Source of the DNA: Ramlibacter algicola
GTDB lineage: Bacteria; Pseudomonadota; Gammaproteobacteria; Burkholderiales; Burkholderiaceae_C
Reading direction: 5' to 3'
Length of the DNA stretch: 64,000 bases
Assembly: GCF_016641735.1 (NCBI RefSeq)
Contig: NZ_JAEDAO010000001.1
Location: forward strand, 2,790,001-2,854,000
Shown: positions 46,995 through 54,235 of the stretch, one piece after another
How positions within the stretch are numbered: the first letter of the stretch is position 1
Layout of the letters: each line of letters begins with the position of its first letter
Position numbers and translations under genes: made by a program
Notes under the pieces: model-generated
The model's input: the letters and a program-made list of their open reading frames with translations, nothing else
The model's database searches: none
Told to the model about the DNA's origin: nothing

Positions 46995-47798
46995 ATGCAA
47001 GACCGGCTGTCCTGGGCCCAATCCGCCTGCGCGCGTGTGATGCGCCCCCTCGTGCGGCTCGCCCTCGGCATGGGCCTGAAGCATCCCCACCTCGAGGGCA
47101 TGCTGCGCGACCTGCTCCTGGAGGAAGCCACGCGCGTGTGGCAACGCCAGGGCGTCGCGGCCCCCAACATCAGCCAGCTCGCCGTCACCACCGGCCTGAA
47201 CCGCAAGGACGTGACGGCGCGAGTGCGCCGCCCCGCCGACCCGCTGCCGCACACCGAGCTGTCGGCGGCCGCGAAGACCTTCACCCGCTGGTACCAGCTC
47301 GCGAGCCAGGACCCGGCGCTGTACAAGCTGCCAGTCGCCTCGACGGGCCAAGGCCTGTCGTTCGAGGACGTGGCGCGCGAAGCCAGCCGCGGCGACGTGC
47401 ACCACCGCGCGGTGCTCGACGAGCTGATGCGGCTGGGCATGTGCGCCCGCGTCGACGCGACGCAGGTCGAGCTCACGTCCGAGGGGTTCGTGCCGACGGC
47501 CGACCTGCAGAGCACGCTGGCGTTCCTGGGCGACAACCTGCGCGACCATGCCGGCGCCGCGGTGTCCAACGCGCTCGGCGAGGCGCCCCTGATGCTCGAA
47601 CGCGCGGTGTATGCCGAAGGCCTCAATGAAAGCGACGTCGACGCCGTGCACCAGCTGATGCGCCAGCGCTGGACGGCGATGCACCGCGAACTGGTCGGGC
47701 AGCTGTCCGAAGGCATCACGCGCAGTGCCGCGCGCGGCCCCAAGCGGCTGCGCGTCGGCGTGTACTTCTACGTCGCGGATCGGGAGGCACAGGGCTGA
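46995..47798 (+). CDS. DUF6502 family protein
   Basis: 267 residues from the ATG at 46995. No experimentally known function. The N-terminal half resembles a winged-helix unit: after LVRLALGMGLKHPHLEGML comes ISQLAVTTGLNRKDVTARV, a helix-turn-helix-like segment (about 55-75). The middle carries a second such segment (LSFEDVAREASRG). The end reads RLRVGVYFYV, typical of the family. The last base of its stop is the first of the next start (TGATG), so it is tightly coupled to a DUF5666 lipoprotein, an arrangement I recall from other Burkholderiales. The upstream reading frame into thpR is not expected to be translated. Confidence 0.82.
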   Translation: MQDRLSWAQSACARVMRPLVRLALGMGLKHPHLEGMLRDLLLEEATRVWQRQGVAAPNISQLAVTTGLNRKDVTARVRRPADPLPHTELSAAAKTFTRWYQLASQDPALYKLPVASTGQGLSFEDVAREASRGDVHHRAVLDELMRLGMCARVDATQVELTSEGFVPTADLQSTLAFLGDNLRDHAGAAVSNALGEAPLMLERAVYAEGLNESDVDAVHQLMRQRWTAMHRELVGQLSEGITRSAARGPKRLRVGVYFYVADREAQG

Positions 47799-49072
47799 TG
47801 CGCTCCGGCTGGACGGTGTTCCTGCGCGGCCTGCTCGTCGCGACCGCGCTGCTGCTCGGGTCGTGCGGCGGCGGTGGCGTGGGCGACGGCGGCGGTGCCG
47901 GCGGGGGCGACGTCGCCGCCGGCGGCACGGACATCGGCGGCGGCGGGATCGGGTCTGGCGGCACCGGCGTCGCTAGCGGCGGCGGTGAAGGCGTCGGCTC
48001 GGGCGGTACCGGCATCACGCCCGTGGCCAGCGTCGGCACGGTCGACGGCTTCGGCAGCATCGTCGTCAACGGCATCCGCTACGACATCGCCACGGCGCGC
48101 GTGCTCCTGTCGGACGCGCCGGCACTGAAGCTCGGCATGACCGTGAACGTGTTCGGCAACGTCGAACCCAGCCTGGCCCAGGGCACCGCGACGCTGGTCG
48201 TGTCGGCGGCCGACCTGCGCGGCACCGTCTCGGCCCTCGACCCCGGCCGCGGCACCTTCGACGTCCTGTCGCTGCACGTGAGCACCGACGCGTCCACCGT
48301 GTACGGCGGCGGCCTGGCCTCGCTCGCCGGTCTCGCGAACGGCAGCGCCGTGCAGGTCTACGGCCTGCCGGGCGACAACGGCTCGCTGCACGCCACCCGA
48401 ATCGAGCGCCTCGGCGCGCCGGGCGACCTCGTCGTCGCGGGCACCGCCACCGGGCTCGACGCCCGCGCGGCCACCTTCCGCATCGGCGGCCTCACCGTGC
48501 GCTTCGGCAACGCGTCCTTCCCGGCCGACTGGCCCGTCACCAGCCTCGCCGGCAACCCGGTGGTGCGCGTGCGCGGCTCGCTGAGCGGGAATGTGCTGGT
48601 CGCGACTTCGATCGAGCCGTGGGCGCCGGTCATTCCGGCGGAGGGCACGAAGCTGAGCCTGACCGGCCAGGTCTCCGATTTCATGGAGCTGCGCGCCCTG
48701 CGCATCGAAGGCGTCCCGGCCGACGTGTCGCAGGCCCAGCTAGGCGGCAGCGGATCGCTGCTGCAGCTGGCCAACGGCGTGCGCGTGGAGGCGACGGGCA
48801 CCGTGCGCGGCGGCGTGCTGGTCGTCACCAAGCTGAAGATCCGCGAGACGGCGCCGTCGCAGGCCACGGTGACCTACAGCGCGCAAGGCAGCGTGGGCGG
48901 GTTCCGCTCGGCCGCGAGTTTCAAGGTGCAGGGACAGGACATCGATGCCAGCCAGGCCGTGTTCGTCGGCGGCACCGCGCAGGACCTCGACAGCCGCAGC
49001 AAGGTGCGGGTGACCGGCACGCGCGTCGTCGACGACGTGCTGCTGGCCGAGCGGGTCGAGTTCCTGGAGTAG
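47798..49072 (+). CDS. DUF5666 repeat lipoprotein
   Basis: 424 residues. Lipoprotein signal: hydrophobic stretch then LLLGSC, with the lipidated cysteine at residue 23. A glycine-rich spacer (about 24-75, with repeated GSGGTG) follows. Five or six DUF5666 repeats then run to the end, each about 60-75 residues with an OB-like pattern (VGTVDGFGSIVVNG, RGTVSALDPGRGTF, AGTATGLDARAATF, TGQVSDFMELRAL, QGSVGGFRSAASF). Probably anchored in the outer membrane facing the periplasm or surface. Function unknown; coupled to the DUF6502 gene. Confidence 0.85.
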   Translation: MRSGWTVFLRGLLVATALLLGSCGGGGVGDGGGAGGGDVAAGGTDIGGGGIGSGGTGVASGGGEGVGSGGTGITPVASVGTVDGFGSIVVNGIRYDIATARVLLSDAPALKLGMTVNVFGNVEPSLAQGTATLVVSAADLRGTVSALDPGRGTFDVLSLHVSTDASTVYGGGLASLAGLANGSAVQVYGLPGDNGSLHATRIERLGAPGDLVVAGTATGLDARAATFRIGGLTVRFGNASFPADWPVTSLAGNPVVRVRGSLSGNVLVATSIEPWAPVIPAEGTKLSLTGQVSDFMELRALRIEGVPADVSQAQLGGSGSLLQLANGVRVEATGTVRGGVLVVTKLKIRETAPSQATVTYSAQGSVGGFRSAASFKVQGQDIDASQAVFVGGTAQDLDSRSKVRVTGTRVVDDVLLAERVEFLE

Positions 49073-49073
49073 G

Positions 49074-49724
49074 TCAGCGCAGCGGCGTGCCGCCGCTTTG
49101 CGAGTAGCCCGACGGCCGGGTGGCCTCGAAATCGGGCTCTTCCGGCGCGGGCATGGGCTGCAAGGCCGCGTCGCGGATGGCGAACAGCGCCTTCAGGTCT
49201 TCCGCGACGTCGTCGTCGACCGCGGGCGTCGCAGGCGCCGACGGAGCACCGCCCGCCGCGCCGAGGGCACCGGAGCGCGATTGCCCCATCTGCCATTCGC
49301 CGTCGCCCGGCAAGTCGCCGCCGGTGGTGGCGGTGATGCCGGCGAACTGCCAGGAGATGGACAGCAGCCAGTCCCAGGCGCGGGCGTCGAACTTCTCGAT
49401 CTCGGCCATCATGCTGCTCTGGAACGCGGGGATGTAGCGCAGGAGGTTGCCCTGCCCCTGCTTGACCACCAGCTGCACGTGCAGGCCGGTGCGGCGGTTG
49501 CTGGTGACCACCGGCAGCAGCCGGCATTCGATCCAGTCGGAAGGGACGGCATGGCGCCGCATCGTCTCCCTCAGGACCAGCTTGACCAGCTCGCGGCGGC
49601 TGGCTTCGCGCTCGGCCACGCCATCGTCGCGGTCGTCGCTTTCCTCGAATCTCGTGCCCGACGGCGGCGGGTCCTGGGGACCGGACCGGTCCTGTCCCCC
49701 GAGAATCTTCTGCAGCAAGCCCAT
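49074..49724 (-). CDS. Conserved hypothetical protein
   Basis: 216 residues, no domain recognised. The N-terminus is charged (MGLLQKILGGQDR, then D/E-rich), the middle (about 45-130) looks folded, with helix and beta segments including GLHVQLVVKQGQGNLLRYIP and FDARAWDWLLSIS, and the C-terminal third is alanine/proline-rich and probably flexible. No signal peptide or membrane helix. It converges on the DUF5666 gene with 1 base between stops and lies 40 bases downstream of a PilZ gene on the same strand. Confidence 0.7.
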   Translation of the reverse strand: MGLLQKILGGQDRSGPQDPPPSGTRFEESDDRDDGVAEREASRRELVKLVLRETMRRHAVPSDWIECRLLPVVTSNRRTGLHVQLVVKQGQGNLLRYIPAFQSSMMAEIEKFDARAWDWLLSISWQFAGITATTGGDLPGDGEWQMGQSRSGALGAAGGAPSAPATPAVDDDVAEDLKALFAIRDAALQPMPAPEEPDFEATRPSGYSQSGGTPLR

Positions 49725-49764
49725 CGGCGCATTATCACGCCGGGGGCGGGCGGCGGGAAAGCGA

Positions 49765-50082
49765 TCAGTCGATGAAAGCGGTCGCCAGCCGGACGCCGAT
49801 CGTGTAGCCGCCGCCCTCGGCCTCGCAGCGCACGACGATGGCTTCGCAGCGCAGCGGGTAGTTGTGCCCGTCCAACAGGTAGTCGACGGTGATCTCCACC
49901 CGCTGCCCCAGCGTGTACGGCTCGCGCGAGGTGAAGGCCAGCCCGCTGACGCTCACGTCGCGCGTCACGCCGCCCTGGGCGCCGTCCACGGTGAGCGGCA
50001 CCTCCATCTCGAAGCGCTCCGCGCCGCGCTGCTCCTGCAGCCGGCCCAGCGGCACCACCACCCTGCGTTCCACCATCGTCAT
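49765..50082 (-). CDS. PilZ domain protein (first of two)
   Basis: 105 residues, a single PilZ domain. The cyclic-di-GMP motifs are present: RGAER (RxxxR) at about residues 19-23 and DVSVSGLAF (D/N-x-S-x-x-G) about 22 residues later. Such proteins pass c-di-GMP signals to motility, exopolysaccharide or secretion systems; no such genes are adjacent. The ATG at 50082 gives MTMVERR; an in-frame extension to 50205 would overlap the next gene. It follows the second PilZ gene after 16 bases. Confidence 0.83.
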   Translation of the reverse strand: MTMVERRVVVPLGRLQEQRGAERFEMEVPLTVDGAQGGVTRDVSVSGLAFTSREPYTLGQRVEITVDYLLDGHNYPLRCEAIVVRCEAEGGGYTIGVRLATAFID

Positions 50083-50098
50083 CCCTGGCTCCCTGCGG

Positions 50099-50416
50099 TC
50101 AGCCGGTGCCGCCTTCGTGCAGCACCGACTCCTCCTCGAACAGCGGCTGGTCCAGCCGCACTGCGACGTTGTAGCTGTCGCCGTGGCGTTCCACGCGCAC
50201 GACACGGCCGCGCGACTGCACGTGGAGGGGTTCGCCCTCCAGGTCGTAGTGCAGTTCGAGGGACACGATGCTGCCCACGTCGGGAGCCTGCCTCGCCTCG
50301 AGCAGGACGCCCGTGGCGCTGATGTCGTGGCAGGCGCAGGCCTGCCCCTCCATCGTGACCGGCAGCGCCAGGCCGAACCTGTCGGCCGACCGTTGGCAAT
50401 GCTGCACTTCCTGCAT
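50099..50416 (-). CDS. PilZ domain protein (second of two)
   Basis: 105 residues, again one PilZ domain. RSADR (RxxxR) is at about residues 9-13 and DISATGVLLE about 20 residues later, so both c-di-GMP contacts are kept. It has the same length as its downstream neighbour but differs strongly in sequence, so they are probably old paralogues. The ATG at 50416 gives MQEVQHCQR. Confidence 0.83.
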   Translation of the reverse strand: MQEVQHCQRSADRFGLALPVTMEGQACACHDISATGVLLEARQAPDVGSIVSLELHYDLEGEPLHVQSRGRVVRVERHGDSYNVAVRLDQPLFEEESVLHEGGTG

Positions 50417-50565
50417 GCTGTCTCGTCTCCCTTGGCGTGGTGCCTCGTGCACCTCCGGGGCAGAGTAGGCGTGGACCACCCCTGAGCTTGTAGGAGGCGA
50501 GCGCCTGAGACTGTGGGGACCCGCTCGCGGCGCTGGTGCGGACGGACTAGCCCGCCGCGGGCGAA

Positions 50566-51021
50566 CTAGCCCGGCGGGCGCCGCACGCGGAAATTGAGCA
50601 GGCGCGTGGCCATGAACGTTTCCGTGAGGAAGCACAGCAGCGCCAGCAGGAAGCAGAGCACGCCGGCCAGGAAACTGGTGATGGCGGTCGCCCCCAGGCG
50701 CACGGTGGTGGTCTCGCCGACGAACAGCACGAGGATCGTGACGCCGATCAGGATCGCGCACAGCGTGAGCAGCGCGATGCAGGCGTTGGCGAGCCGCCCG
50801 CGCTGGCGCAGTTCGGCCAGTTCGTCCTCGGCGCGCCGGAGGAACGCTTCGTCCGTGCTGACGAGCGCGCGGTCCTCGACCAGCCGTGCGCGGTCGATGA
50901 TGCGCGCCAGCCGGCCGGCGACGGCGCCGATCATCCCGGACACCGCGGTGAGCAGGAACACGGGCGCGATCGCGAGCTGGATGCCGTGCGTGATCGCGCC
51001 GGGATCGATCGGCAGCGCCAT
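50566..51021 (-). CDS. DUF2721 family membrane protein
   Basis: 151 residues. Three hydrophobic helices: about 15-35 (IAPVFLLTAVSGMIGAVAG), 80-102 and 112-135, with a charged helical hairpin between the first two (RARLVEDRALV and AEDELAELRQR). No function known. It lies 1 base after the aldo/keto reductase stop, which suggests co-translation. A 19-base direct repeat containing ACTAGCCCG (50545-50576) covers its stop codon. Confidence 0.8.
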   Translation of the reverse strand: MALPIDPGAITHGIQLAIAPVFLLTAVSGMIGAVAGRLARIIDRARLVEDRALVSTDEAFLRRAEDELAELRQRGRLANACIALLTLCAILIGVTILVLFVGETTTVRLGATAITSFLAGVLCFLLALLCFLTETFMATRLLNFRVRRPPG

Positions 51022-51022
51022 G

Positions 51023-52027
51023 TCAGGCCGGGCGCCGCGGGTGCAGCGGGTACTGCGGGTCGTTGTAGCCGGGGGTCGAGGGATGCCCGGCGGGCACCAG
51101 CGAATCGACCAGGCGCTCGTCGTCGGCCGTGATCGCGGCGTCGATCGCGGGCGCGTACGACGTCCACTGCTCCAGCGTGCGCGGCCCGGCGATCACCGAA
51201 CTGACCGCGTGGTGGTGCAGCACCCACGCGGTGGCGAACTGCGCCAGCGTCAGGCCCTTGGCCTGCGCGTGCGGCAGCAACTGCTGCGCGATGCGCAGCG
51301 ACTCGTCGCGGAATTCGGTCTCGGCGATGCGCTTGTCGCCCCGCCCCGCGCGCGTGCCCTGCGCGGGCGCCTGCCCCGGCGCGTACTTGCCGGTGAGCAC
51401 GCCGCGCGCGATCGGGCTGTACGGCACGACCCCGATGCCGTAGTGCGCGCAGGCCGGCAGGATCTCGACCTCGGGCTGCCGGTTCAGGAGGTTGTAGTAC
51501 GGCTGGCAGGCGACCGGCCGCGGCACGCCCAGCGCGTCGGCCAGGCGCACGGCCTCGGCGATGCGCCAGCCGCGGAAGTTGGACAGCGCCCAGGCGCGGA
51601 TCTTCCCGGCGCGCACCAGGTCGCCCAGCGCGCGCACCGGCTCCGCCAGGTCCATGCCTTCGAAGTCACGGTGCAGGTACAGCACGTCGACATGGTCGGT
51701 GCGCAGGCGCGCCAGGCTGGCGTCGAGCTCGCGCAGCATCCAGCTGCGCGAGTAGCCCACCTGGTTGGGGCCCTTCCCCATCGCGTTCCCGAGCTTGGTG
51801 GCGAGCACCCAGTGCTCGCGTTGCCCCTGGAGCAAGTCGCCGAGCATGGTCTCGGAGGCCCCCTTCGTGTACACGTCGGCCGTGTCGATGAAGTTGACCC
51901 CGTGGTCGCGCGCGTCGGCGACGATCGCCGCCGCCTCCTTCGCGTCGGTCTGGTCGCCGAACATCATGGTCCCCAGGCAGAGGACCGAGACACGCAGGTT
52001 GCTGGAGCCCAGGCGGCGGTAGTGCAT
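51023..52027 (-). CDS. Aldo/keto reductase
   Basis: 334 residues. NADPH-dependent (alpha/beta)8-barrel enzyme. The Asp-Tyr-Lys-His tetrad is seen in FIDTADVYTKG, VLATKLG and LYLHRDF. Overall it resembles the YajO/Tas group. Substrate unknown. The ATG at 52027 gives the family N-terminus MHYRRLGSSNLRVS. Followed by a DUF2721 gene with a 1-base gap. Confidence 0.9.
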   Translation of the reverse strand: MHYRRLGSSNLRVSVLCLGTMMFGDQTDAKEAAAIVADARDHGVNFIDTADVYTKGASETMLGDLLQGQREHWVLATKLGNAMGKGPNQVGYSRSWMLRELDASLARLRTDHVDVLYLHRDFEGMDLAEPVRALGDLVRAGKIRAWALSNFRGWRIAEAVRLADALGVPRPVACQPYYNLLNRQPEVEILPACAHYGIGVVPYSPIARGVLTGKYAPGQAPAQGTRAGRGDKRIAETEFRDESLRIAQQLLPHAQAKGLTLAQFATAWVLHHHAVSSVIAGPRTLEQWTSYAPAIDAAITADDERLVDSLVPAGHPSTPGYNDPQYPLHPRRPA

Positions 52028-52061
52028 GGCGCGAGAGCTTACCGCGCCGGTCGGGCTGCGC

Positions 52062-52610
52062 TCAGTGCCGCTGCCGGAGCATCTCGTCGAGGGCCGACTG
52101 GCCCGCATCCAGCCGGTCGTCGGCGTCGTCGGGCAGGTGCCCTTGCGGCGAGAGCTGGTCGACCACTTCCGGCAGCACGTCGGCGAAGCCCTGCGCGGCC
52201 TCGTCGCGCCCGATGCCCAGCTGGCTGGCCCACGCGGAAAGTTCGTCGTCGCCGAGCAGCTGGTGGGCGGCGTCGGCCGGCAGCGCGTCGTTGCGTTCGG
52301 TGCCGAGCCACGACGAGGCATGCGGCGCGTACCCGTGCTCGTTCACCCGGGACATGACGTTGCGCACGCCCCCATTGCGCCGCATCCAGGCCAGCACCAG
52401 CGGCAGCATCAGGGCGAGCATCGCGTTGCGGTTGCCGGGGCGCGCGCCGGGCACTCCCGTCGACCCCATGCCGGGCAGTCCACCCCCCAGCATGCCGCCG
52501 AGCACGCTGTCGAGCCCGCCGGGAAGTCCCCTGCCCAGTCCGCCACCGCCGCCACCGGCGGCGCCGCGAAGCACGCTGCCGAGAATCTGTCCGATCACTG
52601 GATTGCCCAT
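52062..52610 (-). CDS. YidB family protein (DUF937)
   Basis: 182 residues. The N-terminus is glycine-rich with a long run of small residues (about 15-55), followed by a helical YidB domain: LALMLPLVLAWM, then HGYAPHASSWLG and DEAAQGFADVLPEVVDQLSPQG, matching the domain's EV(V/I)D-LSPxG end. Function unknown. The ATG at 52610 follows a purine-rich AAGGAG. Confidence 0.85.
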   Translation of the reverse strand: MGNPVIGQILGSVLRGAAGGGGGGLGRGLPGGLDSVLGGMLGGGLPGMGSTGVPGARPGNRNAMLALMLPLVLAWMRRNGGVRNVMSRVNEHGYAPHASSWLGTERNDALPADAAHQLLGDDELSAWASQLGIGRDEAAQGFADVLPEVVDQLSPQGHLPDDADDRLDAGQSALDEMLRQRH

Positions 52611-52700
52611 CGTTCGCTCCTTGTCGAGTGGCGAACCATAGGGTGGACGCGGGGGCGCGCCCGTCGGCGGAACGCGCAAGCGCGGGACGGTGGCGCCGGG

Positions 52701-53162
52701 TCAGCCGTGCGAGGGCTGGCGCATCGGCACGCGGATGCGCGCCCACTGCGCGATCTGCTCGGGCCGCGTGAGCGCCCCGGGCTGGCGCGCGACTTCGCGG
52801 CCATGGAAGAACACCGCCAGCGTGGGGATGCTGCGGATGTTCAGCCGGCCGGCCAGGTCCTGCGCGCGCTCGGTGTCGACCTTCGCGACGCGGAAGCTCG
52901 GCTCGAGCAGCTTCGCGGCCTGCTCGTACGCAGGCGCCATCGTGCGGCACGGCCCGCACCACGGCGCCCAGAAGTCGACCAGCAGCGGCAGCTCGCTGCG
53001 GGCGAGGTGCCGCTCGAAGCCGGCAGCGTCCAGCTCGACCGGCTTGCCGAGGAACAGCGCCAGCTTGCAGCGGCCGCACGACGGCGCGCTGCCCAGCTGG
53101 TCCTCGCGCACGCGGTTGGTGGCCTGGCAGGTGGGGCAGACGACGTGCAAGGTGCCGGTCAT
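52701..53162 (-). CDS. trxC: Thioredoxin 2 (TrxC)
   Basis: 153 residues. The N-terminal zinc-binding segment has two CxxC pairs (CPTC at about 9-12 and CGRC at about 29-32), which separates TrxC from TrxA. The thioredoxin domain carries the active site WAPWCGPCR. Thioredoxin 2 reduces disulfides and is induced under oxidative stress; zinc release regulates it. Sits between a YidB and a lytic-transglycosylase-like gene on the same strand. Confidence 0.94.
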   Translation of the reverse strand: MTGTLHVVCPTCQATNRVREDQLGSAPSCGRCKLALFLGKPVELDAAGFERHLARSELPLLVDFWAPWCGPCRTMAPAYEQAAKLLEPSFRVAKVDTERAQDLAGRLNIRSIPTLAVFFHGREVARQPGALTRPEQIAQWARIRVPMRQPSHG

Positions 53163-53193
53163 GGCGTGATGGAATTGCAATGGCCGCGGCCCC

Positions 53194-53973
53194 CTACTGG
53201 GCGCCGGCGACGGGGGGTGCATCGGCCGACGGGATGTCGACGGGGCCGAGCTGGCGCGCGAGCCACAGCGCCTCCTTGGCGCCTTCGCGCGCGTGCGCGA
53301 TGTGCTGCGCGGTCTCGCGCGGCAGGCCGTCGGCATCGCGGCCGCTCCAGCCCTCGCGCGCGCGGCTCGAGAGGTTGTAGTAGACGGAGACGCCCGCGCG
53401 CAGCATCGCCTGGCGCTGGGCCTTCGGCACCCGCAGGCGCTCGACGCGCTGGCGGCTCCACTCGGCAGCTTCGCGCATGTGGCGGGCGGCCGCGTGCACG
53501 GCTTCGACGACGTCGTCGGGGTCCTGCACGCCGAGCGCCGCGGCGGTGGCGGGCTCGAACTGCGCGATGCCGAGGTTGGGCGTGCCGTCGCGGCTGGCAC
53601 CCAGGCGTGGCACCCAGTCGGTTTCGGCCCGGATGAGGCCGTACACGTCCTGGAAGCCCAGGCCCATGTCCTCCAGCCGCGCTTCGCGGGCCGCCGCCTT
53701 GGCCAGCATCAGGCGCGACGCGTGGTCGGGCGTCAGCAGCACGGCGCCGTTCATGCGCACCGGCTCCCAGCGCACGCGGCTTCGCAGCTGGGCGTAGTAG
53801 TCCTGGACCGGCAGGGGCGGTGGTGCCGGAATCTCCGCCCGTGCGACGGATTCACGCTGCGTCGTCGCGACCGGCTGCGGCGACGACGGACGCGCGGCCC
53901 AGCCCGCGAGCGCGAGCAACTCGCACGCCGCGACGGCCGAGGTGCCCAGCACCACGGTCACACGCCAGAGCAA
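53194..53973 (-). CDS. Lytic transglycosylase-like protein
   Basis: 259 residues from the TTG at 53973. A membrane anchor or signal sequence (about 5-28; VVLGTSAVAACELLALAGW) is followed by a flexible stretch and an SLT-like lysozyme fold (about 110-230). The catalytic glutamate lies in RAETDWVPRLG, followed by NLGIAQFEPATAAALG; the usual SLT signature is GLMQ-P-TA-LG. Murein hydrolysis is likely but the fold is divergent. The start is uncertain (GTG at 53961 also possible); a much longer upstream frame (to 54105) overlaps the promoter region of the divergent gene. Confidence 0.78.
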   Translation of the reverse strand: MLWRVTVVLGTSAVAACELLALAGWAARPSSPQPVATTQRESVARAEIPAPPPLPVQDYYAQLRSRVRWEPVRMNGAVLLTPDHASRLMLAKAAAREARLEDMGLGFQDVYGLIRAETDWVPRLGASRDGTPNLGIAQFEPATAAALGVQDPDDVVEAVHAAARHMREAAEWSRQRVERLRVPKAQRQAMLRAGVSVYYNLSSRAREGWSGRDADGLPRETAQHIAHAREGAKEALWLARQLGPVDIPSADAPPVAGAQ

Positions 53974-54102
53974 GACAGGCCCTCGTTCACCAGCACCTCG
54001 GAAAGGAGAGGCGATGGTGCCGGGCCGTTCAACTCGTCGGCGTTGCACGATGCAAGCGTTTGCCTCCAATCGCCACGCATGAGGCACAGCCGCCGGGCGC
54101 GC

Positions 54103-54118
54103 CATGGCCCGTTCGGGC
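54103..54118. repeat. Second copy of CATGGCCCGTTCGGGC
   Basis: Sixteen bases identical to 46884-46899, in a 262-base intergenic region. The rest of that region contains no gene that can be supported. Confidence 0.5.
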
Positions 54119-54199
54119 TCGGCGGATCACCGACACCGCTGAGGCATGGTCGCTGACCGCCAATGGCTGGGACAACCCACGCGGCGGCGCCGCCGAGCT

Positions 54200-54226
54200 T
54201 CCCAGAATCGCCGCGACTTTCTGGGA
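54200..54226 (+). promoter_or_regulatory. Hairpin over the ribosome binding site of the Asp-box lipoprotein gene
   Basis: TCCCAGAA and TTCTGGGA are perfect 8-bp arms with an 11-base loop. The right arm overlaps the purine-rich GGGAGA that would be the Shine-Dalgarno, 10 bases before the ATG at 54236. If formed, the stem would hide part of the ribosome binding site. Confidence 0.5.
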
Positions 54227-54235
54227 GAAGAGACG

